Below are positions 18,281 through 26,385 of a DNA stretch of 64,000 nt, piece after piece. Within the stretch, counting starts at the first letter, position 1. Each line of letters begins with the position of its first letter. This DNA comes from Lentzea aerocolonigenes (lineage in GTDB: Bacteria > Actinomycetota > Actinomycetes > Mycobacteriales > Pseudonocardiaceae). The translations under genes and the position numbers were made by a program. Location: assembly GCF_000955955.1 (NCBI RefSeq), contig NZ_JYJG01000016.1, forward strand, positions 62,001 through 126,000, given 5' to 3'. The notes under the pieces are model-generated. The model was given only the letters and a program-made list of their open reading frames with translations, was not told the origin of the DNA and did not search any database.

Positions 18281-19426
18281 TCAGCCCAGGGCTTCGAGCA
18301 GGTCGGCCACCAGGTCGTCGCCGGACTCGATGCCCACGGAGACGCGGACCAGGTCCGAGGGCACTTCCAGCATGGAGCCGGCCGTGGAGGCGTGCGTCAT
18401 CTTGCCGGGGTGCTCGATCAGCGACTCGACGCCGCCCAGCGACTCGGCCAGCGTGAACAGCTTGGTGCGGGCGCACACGTCCAGCGCGGCCTGCTCACCA
18501 CCCTCGACGAGGAACGACACCATGCCGCCGAACCGCCGCATCTGCTTGGCGGCCACCACGTGGTTCGGGTGCGACTCCAGCCCGGGGTACAGCACCTTCT
18601 TCACCTTCGGGTGCCGCAGCAACGCCTCGGCCACCAGCTCGGCGTTGTCCGAGTGCTTCTCCATCCGCAGCTCGAGCGTCTTGAGCCCGCGCAGGGTCAG
18701 GTAGGCGTCGAACGGCCCTGGCACCGCGCCGGCACCGTTCTGCAGGAACCCGAACGCCGCGTCGATCTCCTCGTCAGAAGTGATCAGCGCACCACCGACG
18801 ACGTCGGAGTGGCCGCCGATGTACTTGGTGGTCGAGTGCAGGACGACGTCCGCACCGAGCTCCAGCGGCGTCTGCAGAGCAGGCGAAGCGAACGTGTTGT
18901 CCACGACGAACTTGGCCCCGGCCGCGTGCGCCACCTCGGCGATCGCGGCGATGTCACCGATGTTCAGCAGCGGGTTGGTCGGGGTCTCGATCCACACCAG
19001 CTTCGTCTCCGGGCGCACCGCCGCGCGGATGGCGTCGACGTCCGAGACCGGGGCAGGCGAGTGGGTGACACCCCACTGCGAGAAGACCTTGTCGATCAGC
19101 CGGAACGTGCCGCCGTACGCGTCGTTCGGGATGACGATGTGGTCGCCGGGCTTGAGGAACGTGCGCAGCGCCGCGTCGGTCGCACCCATGCCGGAGGAGA
19201 ACGCACGGCCGTAGCGGCCCCGTTCCAGCGACGCGAGGGCGGTTTCCAGCGCGCGGCGGGTCGGGTTGCCGGTGCGCGAGTACTCGAAGCCCTCACGCAG
19301 ACCGCCCACGCCGTCCTGGGCGTAGGTCGACGTCGCGTAGATGGGCACGTTCACCGCACCCGTCGTCGGGTCCGGGTCCTGGCCGGCGTGGATCGCCCTG
19401 GTCGCGAAGCCGTAAGGGGTGCTCAT
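18281..19426 (-). CDS. metB: cystathionine gamma-synthase
   Basis: PLP enzyme joining an activated homoserine and cysteine to cystathionine for methionine synthesis. The N-terminus is the family form FATRAIHAGQDPDPTTGAV. The PLP lysine lies in HSTTKYIGGHSDVVGG near residue 200. The C-terminal ESLIEHPGKMTHAS is characteristic. The ATG at 19426 gives the normal 381-residue length; the frame extends further upstream without family similarity. With cbs two genes away it forms a transsulphuration pair able to interconvert homocysteine and cysteine. Confidence 0.93.
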   Translation of the reverse strand: MSTPYGFATRAIHAGQDPDPTTGAVNVPIYATSTYAQDGVGGLREGFEYSRTGNPTRRALETALASLERGRYGRAFSSGMGATDAALRTFLKPGDHIVIPNDAYGGTFRLIDKVFSQWGVTHSPAPVSDVDAIRAAVRPETKLVWIETPTNPLLNIGDIAAIAEVAHAAGAKFVVDNTFASPALQTPLELGADVVLHSTTKYIGGHSDVVGGALITSDEEIDAAFGFLQNGAGAVPGPFDAYLTLRGLKTLELRMEKHSDNAELVAEALLRHPKVKKVLYPGLESHPNHVVAAKQMRRFGGMVSFLVEGGEQAALDVCARTKLFTLAESLGGVESLIEHPGKMTHASTAGSMLEVPSDLVRVSVGIESGDDLVADLLEALG

Positions 19427-19529
19427 CACCCAAGGGTACTCACCCGTCTGGCGGTCGACGGCATTAGTCCAACCAGTGAAAAGAGCCCCCGGCCGCGAGG
19501 GCCGGAGGCTCTTCTGGACTGCTGAGGGC

Positions 19530-20600
19530 TTACCAGCCCTGCTGCTGACCGCCGTAACCCTGCTGCGGCGGCTGGCCGTAGCCACCCGGCTGCTGCTGCG
19601 GGTAACCGCCGGTACCCGGCTGCTGCGGGTAGCCACCGGTGCCGGGCTGCTGCGGGTAACCGCCGCCGCCGTAGGGCGAAGCGGTCTCCGGGGCGTTGAT
19701 CACGATGGACTTCATGATCTTGTCGGCCCAGGTCTGCTTCTTGGGCTCCCACAACGGGGCGAAGAAGCCCGCGTAGCACGGCAGGCCGTCGACGACGTGG
19801 CACAGCTGGCGCACGAACGTCGTACCGCCGCCGAGCGGCTGCATGGTCTCCTCGGAGACCAGCTTGATCTTCGCGACCTTCTTGCCGATCGACTGGCCGG
19901 TCTGCCCCTGCTTGATCACCGTGTTCCAGATGATGAAGCCGAGGTTCGCGAGCCACACCAGCACGCCCAGGAACATCAGGCCGGGTGCGTCGGAGGCGAC
20001 CGCGATGCCGATGATCACGTAGTACAGGATGACCGTGACCACGGTCGGGGCGCCGATGTCGATCAGGTAGCCGACGAAGCGCGAGCCCCACTCGGCGTAG
20101 CCCGTGGGAGGCGGCGGTGCCATCGCGGGCATGCCGTAGCCGGGCTGGCCGTAAGGCTGCTGCGGCTGGCCGTACGGGTTCGACTGCGGCGCACCGTACG
20201 GCTGCTGCGGCTGACCGTAGGCCGGCTGCTGCGGCTGGCCGTACGGGTTGGACTGCGGAGCGCCGTACGGCTGCTGCTGCGGAGCCCCGTAGGGCTGCTG
20301 CGGTGCGCCGTACGCGGGCGGCTGCTGGGCGGGGAACCCGCCGGAGCCGGGTCCCTGCGCCGGGAAGCCACCCGAACCGGGAGCTGCCGGCGGCACCTGC
20401 CCGGGGCTGACGACCTGGGTGGCGTCCGCGTTCTGCTGCGGTGCTGCGGGAACCTGACCAGGCGAGACGACCTGCGTCGCGTCCGGGTTCGGGTTCGCCG
20501 CGGACGGCTGGCCACCTCCCGGGACGACCTGCGTTGCGTCCGCGTTGGGCTCCTGCGGCTGACCGCCGAACGGATTTCCTGGCGGCTGCGGAGCGTTCAT
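19530..20600 (-). CDS. proline-rich RDD-family membrane protein
   Basis: 356 residues. The N-terminal ~160 are low-complexity Pro/Gln/Gly/Tyr with two repeat types: three copies of an (A/P)DATQVV unit followed by a P-G-Q or P-G-G, then many QPYGAPQ/YGQPQQ units. The middle is an RDD domain with three membrane segments (AEWGSRFVGYLIDIGAP starts it; GQSIGKKVAKIKLV follows). The C-terminal ~45 residues are GGYPQQPGT repeats. It resembles the proline-rich antigen Pra encoded beside cbs and metB in mycobacteria. Function is unknown. The threonines of the DATQVV units fit actinobacterial Ser/Thr kinase targets (inference). Confidence 0.85.
   Translation of the reverse strand: MNAPQPPGNPFGGQPQEPNADATQVVPGGGQPSAANPNPDATQVVSPGQVPAAPQQNADATQVVSPGQVPPAAPGSGGFPAQGPGSGGFPAQQPPAYGAPQQPYGAPQQQPYGAPQSNPYGQPQQPAYGQPQQPYGAPQSNPYGQPQQPYGQPGYGMPAMAPPPPTGYAEWGSRFVGYLIDIGAPTVVTVILYYVIIGIAVASDAPGLMFLGVLVWLANLGFIIWNTVIKQGQTGQSIGKKVAKIKLVSEETMQPLGGGTTFVRQLCHVVDGLPCYAGFFAPLWEPKKQTWADKIMKSIVINAPETASPYGGGGYPQQPGTGGYPQQPGTGGYPQQQPGGYGQPPQQGYGGQQQGW
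19570..19672. repeat. in-gene tandem repeat coding GGYPQQPGT units
   Basis: Three near-identical ~27-bp units on the minus strand encode the C-terminal Gly-Tyr-Pro-Gln-Gln repeats of the RDD protein. Such repeats are likely to vary in copy number. Confidence 0.7.
20120..20320. repeat. in-gene repeats coding YGAPQ/YGQPQ units
   Basis: A run of 15-24-bp degenerate repeats (recurring CCGTACGG and CTGCTGCGG words on the plus strand) encodes the N-terminal Pro/Gln/Tyr-rich linker of the RDD protein. Two longer copies encode PYGAPQSNPYGQPQQ. Confidence 0.65.
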
Positions 20601-20688
20601 CCGGTTTCCAACCCCCTTGGCTGGGCCGTGTGTGGTTACAGACTGATGATCTGGGGCGTCACGCTATCGGACGCACCGGGCTCCACGC

Positions 20689-22059
20689 TCAGCGACCAGC
20701 CAAGAACCCCAGAATGTCCTGCCGAGTTACCACTCCGGCAGGCTTTCCGTCCTCCAGGACGAGGGCCGCGTCGGCATTCGAAAGCGCGTTCATCGCGATG
20801 CCGACGGGCTCACCCGCGCCGAGCGTGGGCAGCGGCGGCGACATGTGCTTGTCCAGGCGGTCCGCCAGCTGGGCCTTGCCGGTGAACAGGGCGTCGAGCA
20901 GGTCGCGTTCGTTGACCGCGCCCGCGACCTCGGCGGCCATGATGGGCGGTTCGGCGTTGACGACCGGCATCTGCGAGACACCGAACTCGCGCAGGATCGC
21001 GACCGCGTCACCCACGGTCTCGTTCGGGTGCGCGTGCACGAGGTCGGGGAGCATGCCGCCCTTGCGACGGAGCACGTCGCCGACGGTCGCACCGGTCGAG
21101 TCCGGCGGGAGGAAGCCGTACGAGGCCATCCAGCGGTCGTTGAAGACCTTGGACAGGTAGCCGCGGCCGCCGTCCGGGAGGATCACGACCACGACGGCGT
21201 CCTCCGGCAGGTCCTTCGCGATGCGCAACGCCGCCGCGGCCGCCATGCCGCAGGAGCCGCCGACCAGCAGGCCCTCCTCGCGGGCGAGGCGGCGGGTGAT
21301 GTCGAACGAGTCCGCGTCCGAGACCTCGACGATCTGGTCGCAGATGGTCTTGTCGTACGCCTCCGGCCAGAAGTCCTCGCCGACGCCCTCGACCAGGTAC
21401 GGACGACCGGTGCCGCCCGAGTAGACCGAGCCTTCCGGGTCCGCGCCGATGACCTGCACGGCGCCGTCCGAGACCTCCTTGAGGTAACGGCCGGTGCCGG
21501 AGATCGTGCCGCCGGTGCCGACGCCCGCGACGAAGTGCGTGATCTTGCCCGCCGTCTGGCGCCAGATCTCGGGACCGGTCTGGTGGTAGTGGCTCGCCGG
21601 GTTCTCGGGGTTCGAGTACTGGTTCGGCTTCCAGGCTCCGGGGATCTCCCGCACGAGCCGGTCCGACACGTTGTAGTAGGAGTCCGGGTGCTCCGGCGCG
21701 ACGGCGGTCGGGCACACCACGACCTCGGCGCCGTAGGCCTTCAGGACGTTGCGCTTGTCCTCGCTGACCTTGTCCGGGCAGACGAAGACGCACTTGTAGC
21801 CCTTGCGCTGGGCGACCAGCGCGAGCCCGACTCCGGTGTTGCCCGAGGTCGGCTCCACGATCGTGCCACCGGGCTGCAGCTCACCGGACTTCTCCGCGGC
21901 TTCGACCATGCGCAGTGCGATGCGGTCCTTCACGCTGCCGCCGGGGTTCAGGTACTCGACCTTCGCCAGCACGGTGGCCTTGATCCCCGTGGTCAGGGAG
22001 TTGAGCTTCACCAGCGGCGTGTTGCCCACCAGGTCGACGACGTGCTCGACGTACTCCAC
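20689..22059 (-). CDS. cbs: cystathionine beta-synthase
   Basis: PLP enzyme condensing homocysteine and serine to cystathionine. The catalytic half starts VEHVVDLVGNTPLVKL and has the PLP lysine in PGGSVKDRIAL near residue 43, the SGNTG loop (PTSGNTGVGLA) and the phosphate-binding GTGGTISGTGRY. The C-terminal ~120 residues form a CBS-domain pair (from about VGDVLRRKGG to the end) that may bind adenosyl ligands. The length of 456 residues fits the actinobacterial form. A GTG at 22059 is the start, with a GGGGAG site upstream. It lies in the same direction as the RDD gene and metB. Confidence 0.93.
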   Translation of the reverse strand: MEYVEHVVDLVGNTPLVKLNSLTTGIKATVLAKVEYLNPGGSVKDRIALRMVEAAEKSGELQPGGTIVEPTSGNTGVGLALVAQRKGYKCVFVCPDKVSEDKRNVLKAYGAEVVVCPTAVAPEHPDSYYNVSDRLVREIPGAWKPNQYSNPENPASHYHQTGPEIWRQTAGKITHFVAGVGTGGTISGTGRYLKEVSDGAVQVIGADPEGSVYSGGTGRPYLVEGVGEDFWPEAYDKTICDQIVEVSDADSFDITRRLAREEGLLVGGSCGMAAAAALRIAKDLPEDAVVVVILPDGGRGYLSKVFNDRWMASYGFLPPDSTGATVGDVLRRKGGMLPDLVHAHPNETVGDAVAILREFGVSQMPVVNAEPPIMAAEVAGAVNERDLLDALFTGKAQLADRLDKHMSPPLPTLGAGEPVGIAMNALSNADAALVLEDGKPAGVVTRQDILGFLAGR

Positions 22060-22177
22060 CGGTATCTACTCCCCACTCCCACTCTCCGAGATAGCGAAAC
22101 GAAGCCTAGCTCTAGTGGCTGCGGAGGTTAATTCGAACAGCGGTACCGACGATTCATCTGGAAAGGGGTTGTTGCGG

Positions 22178-23050
22178 ATGATCGGACTGAGGACGCTGCG
22201 AGCGGTGGCGATGACCGCCGCGACGCTCGGCGGGCTGTCGGGGGCGCTGGTCGGGTTGCTGACGGAGCAGGGCAGACGTGCCCGGCTGGCCATCGGGGTG
22301 CTGGAGCACCTGTGGCCCGCGCCGGACGGCGTCTACCGCGACGACGGCCGCGACCCGCTGCGGCTGGCACTGCTCGGCGACTCGATGGCGGTGGGCGTCG
22401 GTGTGACACATCCCTCGCAGATGCCGGGCGTGCTGCTGGCCCAGGCGCTGGCCGAGGAGGCCGAGCGGCCGGTGCGCCTGTCCACCTACGCCATCAGCGG
22501 TTCGACGACGCGGGACCTGGTGCCGCAGGTCGACGCGGCCGTGCGGGACGCACCTCAAGTGGCGTTGATCATCATCGGTGCGAACGACGTGACGTCGCGG
22601 TTGGGCGTGCGGGAGTCGGCCCGGTTGCTGGGCGAACAGATCCGGAAACTGCGCGCTGTCGGCTGTGGCGTCGTCGTCGGGACGTGTCCTGACCTGGGAA
22701 CCGTGCGGCCGATTCCACAACCGCTGCGGTTCGTCGGGCGGCAGTACAGCCTGCGCCTCGCGGCGGCGCAGACCGCCGAGGTGCGCCGGGACGGTGGCGT
22801 GCCGGTGTCGTTGTCGAACCTGTTGTCGCCGGAGTTCATGGCACGGCACCTCGACATGTTCAGCTCCGACCGCTTTCATCCCAGCGCCGTCGGCTACGAG
22901 GCCGCGGCTGGAGTGCTGCTGGCGCCGTTGTGCCAGGTGGCGGGGCTGTGGCAGGGCTGGGCTCCTGCTGCTTTGCCGGTGCGGTCCGCGGCGGCGATGG
23001 CGCTGCGGCAGTCGCGGGTCCCGGCCTGGCTGCAAAGACGGCACGCGTGA
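22178..23050 (+). CDS. SGNH/GDSL hydrolase, membrane-anchored
   Basis: Lipase/esterase of the SGNH fold, 290 residues. The catalytic Ser is in ALLGDSMAVG near residue 67, the Gly in ISGSTTRD, the Asn in IIGANDVTS, and the Asp/His pair in SSDRFHPSAVGY. An N-terminal hydrophobic segment (residues 8-30) is a signal anchor or signal peptide. The ATG at 22178 is chosen because GAAAGGGG precedes it; the frame runs on into the divergent cbs gene. A similar enzyme lies beside cbs in mycobacteria (Rv1075c, from memory). The natural ester is unknown. Confidence 0.88.
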   Translation: MIGLRTLRAVAMTAATLGGLSGALVGLLTEQGRRARLAIGVLEHLWPAPDGVYRDDGRDPLRLALLGDSMAVGVGVTHPSQMPGVLLAQALAEEAERPVRLSTYAISGSTTRDLVPQVDAAVRDAPQVALIIIGANDVTSRLGVRESARLLGEQIRKLRAVGCGVVVGTCPDLGTVRPIPQPLRFVGRQYSLRLAAAQTAEVRRDGGVPVSLSNLLSPEFMARHLDMFSSDRFHPSAVGYEAAAGVLLAPLCQVAGLWQGWAPAALPVRSAAAMALRQSRVPAWLQRRHA

Positions 23051-23141
23051 GTTCCGGAATTCTCGTCACGTGCGCTGGCCGGGGTGAGCGGGCGTTAACT
23101 AGGCTCGGCGGCAACCTTGACTCTCAACGAGGAGTTTCGTG

Positions 23142-24362
23142 ATGCCTGAGGCCGTGATCGTCTCCGCTGCCCGCTCCCCCATCGGCCGCGCGGGCAAGGG
23201 CTCGCTGAAGGACGTCCGCCCGGACGACCTGGCCGCGCAGATGATCCAGGCGGCGCTGGCCAAGGTGCCGCAGCTCGACCCCGCGCAGATCGACGACCTG
23301 ATGCTCGGCTGCGGCCTGCCCGGCGGTGAGCAGGGCTTCAACATGGCCCGCGTCGTCGCCGTGCTGCTCGGCCACGACTCGCTGCCCGGCACGACCGTGA
23401 CGCGGTACTGCGCTTCTTCGCTGCAGACCACGCGCATGGCCCTGCACGCCATCAAGGCGGGCGAGGGCGACGTGTTCATCAGTGCCGGTGTCGAGACCGT
23501 GTCGCGGTTCGCGAAGGGCAGCTCCGACTCGTGGCCGGACACGCACAACCCGCTGTTCGCCGACGCCGAGGCCCGGACCGTCTCCGTTGCCCAGACCGGC
23601 GCTTCTTCCTGGGACGACCCGCGCGTGTCGGGTGTCGTGCCGGACATCTACATCCCGATGGGCCAGACCGCCGAGAACCTGGCGCTGCTGAAGGGCGTCT
23701 CGCGGCAGGAGATGGACGAGTTCGGCGTCCGCTCGCAGAACCTGGCCGAGAAGGCGATCGCGGACGGCTTCTGGGCACGCGAGATCACGCCCGTGACGCT
23801 GCCGGACGGTTCGGTCGTCTCCGCTGACGACGGCCCGCGCGCCGGCGTGACCTACGAGGCCGTTTCGCAGCTGAAGCCGGTCTTCCGTCCCGATGGCCGC
23901 ATCAACGCCGGCAACTGCTGCCCGTTGAACGACGGCGCCGCGGCCCTGGTGATCATGTCCGACACGAAGGCGCGCGAGCTCGGCATCACGCCGCTGGCCC
24001 GGATCGTCTCCACCGGTGTCTCCGGTCTGTCGCCGGAGATCATGGGTCTCGGCCCGGTCGAGGCTTCCAAGCGCGCATTGGCGTTGGCCGGTCTGTCGGT
24101 CTCCGACATCGACCTGGTGGAGATCAACGAGGCGTTCGCGGCCCAGGTGATTCCGTCGTACCAGGACCTCGGAATCGAATTGGACCGTTTGAACGTGAAT
24201 GGTGGCGCTATTGCCGTCGGCCACCCGTTCGGCATGACGGGCGCGCGGATCACCACGACCTTGATCAATTCCCTGCAGTTCCACGACAAGCAGTTCGGTC
24301 TCGAGACCATGTGCGTCGGCGGTGGCCAGGGCATGGCGATGGTCCTCGAACGCCTCAGCTGA
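23142..24362 (+). CDS. fadA: acetyl-CoA C-acyltransferase (thiolase)
   Basis: Thiolase that cleaves 3-ketoacyl-CoA in fatty acid beta-oxidation. The acyl-carrying cysteine is in TVTRYCASSLQTT near residue 92. The C-terminal signatures NVNGGAIAVGHPFGMTGAR and ETMCVGGGQGMAMVLE hold the catalytic His and second Cys. The length of 406 residues is normal. The ATG at 23142 with GAGGAG about 7 bp upstream is preferred over the GTG at 23139. It follows the SGNH gene by 91 bp. The chain-length preference is not visible. Confidence 0.93.
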   Translation: MPEAVIVSAARSPIGRAGKGSLKDVRPDDLAAQMIQAALAKVPQLDPAQIDDLMLGCGLPGGEQGFNMARVVAVLLGHDSLPGTTVTRYCASSLQTTRMALHAIKAGEGDVFISAGVETVSRFAKGSSDSWPDTHNPLFADAEARTVSVAQTGASSWDDPRVSGVVPDIYIPMGQTAENLALLKGVSRQEMDEFGVRSQNLAEKAIADGFWAREITPVTLPDGSVVSADDGPRAGVTYEAVSQLKPVFRPDGRINAGNCCPLNDGAAALVIMSDTKARELGITPLARIVSTGVSGLSPEIMGLGPVEASKRALALAGLSVSDIDLVEINEAFAAQVIPSYQDLGIELDRLNVNGGAIAVGHPFGMTGARITTTLINSLQFHDKQFGLETMCVGGGQGMAMVLERLS

Positions 24363-24422
24363 TCTGGGCTTTTACTGGGGATTCCCCATAGTTCAGCCCT
24401 CAAGATCTGCAATTTGACGCTT

Positions 24423-24459
24423 GCAAGTAGCTCCGCTTCACCCGAACGGAGCTACTTGC
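24423..24459. terminator. hairpin terminator after the thiolase gene
   Basis: GCAAGTAGCTCCG pairs perfectly over 13 bp with CGGAGCTACTTGC around an 11-nt loop. It contains the same GCAAGTA word as the hairpin at 18211-18263. Confidence 0.75.
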
Positions 24460-24553
24460 CTGCGACCTTTCTGCCGATGAGATGAATCGTCGCGCAACTG
24501 CGTCATCAGGCGAGGGGGAGTCCGTCCCTACCGATGAGTAAGGAGGGTCGGAC

Positions 24554-24763
24554 ATGCCGTACGTGTGGTGGCAAAGCGAATACGACCTGCAATGCCATGC
24601 TTTCTCTCTCGATCAAGCCAATGGGCCTCGCAGTTTTTACGAGGCCGTCTGCGAACACTCGGTGCCCGATGAACGGGTGTCGCGCGCGCAGGCAGGCGCT
24701 CTGTGCACGAACTGCCTGATCAAGGTGGGCACGGAGATGCCGGACGTGCGCTGGCGGGCCTAG
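24554..24763 (+). CDS. small Cys/His-rich protein, zinc-ribbon-like (69 aa)
   Basis: Not a named family to me. AGGAGG at 24541-24546 with 7-bp spacing marks the ATG at 24554. Potential metal ligands are the Cys-His of LQCHAFSLD, the Cys-x-His of AVCEHSVP and the C-x-x-C of LCTNCLIKVG, which would suit one zinc site. The start MPYVWW is typical of small actinobacterial proteins with this layout. The stop overlaps the stop of the convergent acetyltransferase by 4 bp. Confidence 0.75.
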   Translation: MPYVWWQSEYDLQCHAFSLDQANGPRSFYEAVCEHSVPDERVSRAQAGALCTNCLIKVGTEMPDVRWRA

Positions 24764-25170
24764 GCCCTGCGCATTCCGATCGAGCCCGGTGCGGTCTCCA
24801 CGAACCCATGTCGTGCGTAGAGACGACGGCCGGGCGGATCGGCCAGCAGGTTGACGTAGGCGCCGGGCGCCTCTTCGTCGATCCTGTTCAGCAATGCCGT
24901 CATGATCGCGTCGCCGATGCCTTTGCGTTGGTGGTGCGGCAACACGGCCATGTCGATGATGTGGAAGTACCAGCCGCCGTCGCCGATCACGCGGCCCATG
25001 CCGGCGGTCTCTCCGGTTTCCTCGTGGACTACGTGGCACGCCGCCCACGCACCTCCGACGCACTTCTCAGCCTGTTCCCTGGTGCGCTCGCTGAGGCCTG
25101 ACTCCTTGCGCAATCGCAGGTAGTCGTCGACGGCAGGCGGTTCCATGACGATGCGGTACGCGGAGTCCAC
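24760..25170 (-). CDS. GNAT family N-acetyltransferase
   Basis: 136 residues with the GNAT fold: the central strand is IIDMAVLPHHQRKGIGDAIM, which contains the acetyl-CoA pyrophosphate loop Q-R-K-G-I-G, and the C-terminal motif is LYARHGF. The GTG at 25170 is supported by a GAGAGGGA site a few bases upstream. The acceptor substrate is unknown. Confidence 0.9.
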   Translation of the reverse strand: MDSAYRIVMEPPAVDDYLRLRKESGLSERTREQAEKCVGGAWAACHVVHEETGETAGMGRVIGDGGWYFHIIDMAVLPHHQRKGIGDAIMTALLNRIDEEAPGAYVNLLADPPGRRLYARHGFVETAPGSIGMRRA

Positions 25171-25212
25171 GCATTCCCTCTCAGTGTGCGCATTGTTCGC
25201 CCGCTAACCGAA

Positions 25213-25243
25213 AGGGGGCGCCCCGCCGCAGCGGAACGCCCCT
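25213..25243 (-). terminator. terminator after the Bax-inhibitor-1 gene
   Basis: On the minus strand AGGGGCG pairs with CGCCCCCT around an inner CCGC/GCGG stem and is followed by TTTCGG. It lies 17 bp after the stop of the BI-1 gene. Confidence 0.6.
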
Positions 25244-25259
25244 CGCGGAAAGCCTCGGA

Positions 25260-26066
25260 TCAGTCCGAGTTGAAGTACGACAGCAGGCGCAGGATCTCGG
25301 TGTACAGCCACACCAGGGTGACCGTGAGACCGAACGCGATCTGCCACGCGTACTTCGCGGGCACGCCGGCCCGGATCGCCTGGTCGGCCGCGTCGAAGTC
25401 GATCAGGAAGCTGAACGCCGCGAGGCCGATGCAGACGAGGCTGAAGATGATCGCGAGCGGGCCACCGCTGCGGATGCCGAGGCCGCCGTCGGTGAAGAAG
25501 CTCATGATCAGGTTGACGATCATCAGGAAGACCACGCCGATGATGGCGCCGGTGATCCACTTGGTGAACTTCGGCGTGACGCGGATCGCGCCCGTCTTGT
25601 AGACGAACAACATGCCGCCGAACACACCGATCGTGCCGATGATGGCCTGACCGATGACCACGAGCCCCTGGCCGGGGTTTTGCGTCAGGGCGTCGATCCT
25701 GCCCCCGATGATGCCGCTGAAGGCACCGAGCACGATGCCCTGGGCGACCGCGTACGCGATGATCAGGGGCGGGCTCGGGACTCGCTTGAACGAGTTGACC
25801 AGGCCCAGCACGAAACCGATGATCAACGCGGGGAAGAACAGCCCCCACAGTTCCAGCGTGTACGTGGTCACGGCGCCGACGGCCACGATGCCCAGCATGA
25901 TGCCGGACTTCGTGACGACGTCGTCGATCGTCATCGGCCGCTCACTGGTCAGCGGCGGCGGAGCCTGCTGGTAGCCAGCCTGTTCTGGCTGGCCGAAGCC
26001 TGCGTAGCCTCCGTACCCGCCGCCGGTCGGCAGGTTACGGAAAGCCGGGTTGCTGCTCGAGCGCAC
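25260..26066 (-). CDS. Bax inhibitor-1/YccA family membrane protein
   Basis: 268 residues. A glycine/tyrosine-rich cytoplasmic N-terminus of about 45 residues is followed by seven hydrophobic segments of the BI-1 fold. The C-terminal ILRLLSYFNSD resembles the family end, with the acidic residue of the proposed proton/calcium sensor. These proteins act as pH-dependent leak channels or stress modulators in the membrane. It appears to be monocistronic, ending at a terminator. Confidence 0.9.
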   Translation of the reverse strand: MRSSSNPAFRNLPTGGGYGGYAGFGQPEQAGYQQAPPPLTSERPMTIDDVVTKSGIMLGIVAVGAVTTYTLELWGLFFPALIIGFVLGLVNSFKRVPSPPLIIAYAVAQGIVLGAFSGIIGGRIDALTQNPGQGLVVIGQAIIGTIGVFGGMLFVYKTGAIRVTPKFTKWITGAIIGVVFLMIVNLIMSFFTDGGLGIRSGGPLAIIFSLVCIGLAAFSFLIDFDAADQAIRAGVPAKYAWQIAFGLTVTLVWLYTEILRLLSYFNSD

Positions 26067-26385
26067 CTGGTCCTCCTGGGGCGTTGCTTTACGCCGTCAC
26101 GGGTACAACGAGCACACTCGGTGCCGGGTTCCCCGTCGGTAAAGGCGACTTTACCCCCGACGACGATCACACGTGCGCAAATACTGCGCTAACTCCGGAG
26201 CGTAGTGAGACAACGGCGTGTCGCGGCGTGTCACTCACAAAGTGAGTAAGGCCCGTCACATTTCAATCACGTTCACACCCAGAGTGACGACACACTTCCC
26301 CCTCGTGGCGGCTTGTCCCCGGTGTGGGGTACCGACAGGCTCGCACGCGGGAATTACCACAGGTCAGAGGGGACCAAGATCCAAA
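26067..26385. promoter_or_regulatory. 319-bp divergent intergenic region with inverted repeat
   Basis: It separates the BI-1 gene from the surface-protein gene. A perfect inverted repeat ACTCAC-AAA-GTGAGT lies at 26233-26247 and could be an operator. The plus-strand gene has an AGAGGGG site about 14 bp before its ATG. I see no riboswitch or small gene here. Confidence 0.4.

Noticed and set aside
20845..22131. 428-residue open frame antisense to cbs
   Set aside because: Val/Arg/Asp-rich shadow of cbs with no domain.
26067..26385. possible riboswitch in the long 5' region of the surface-protein gene
   Set aside because: I could not fit any known aptamer core; only a simple inverted repeat is visible.
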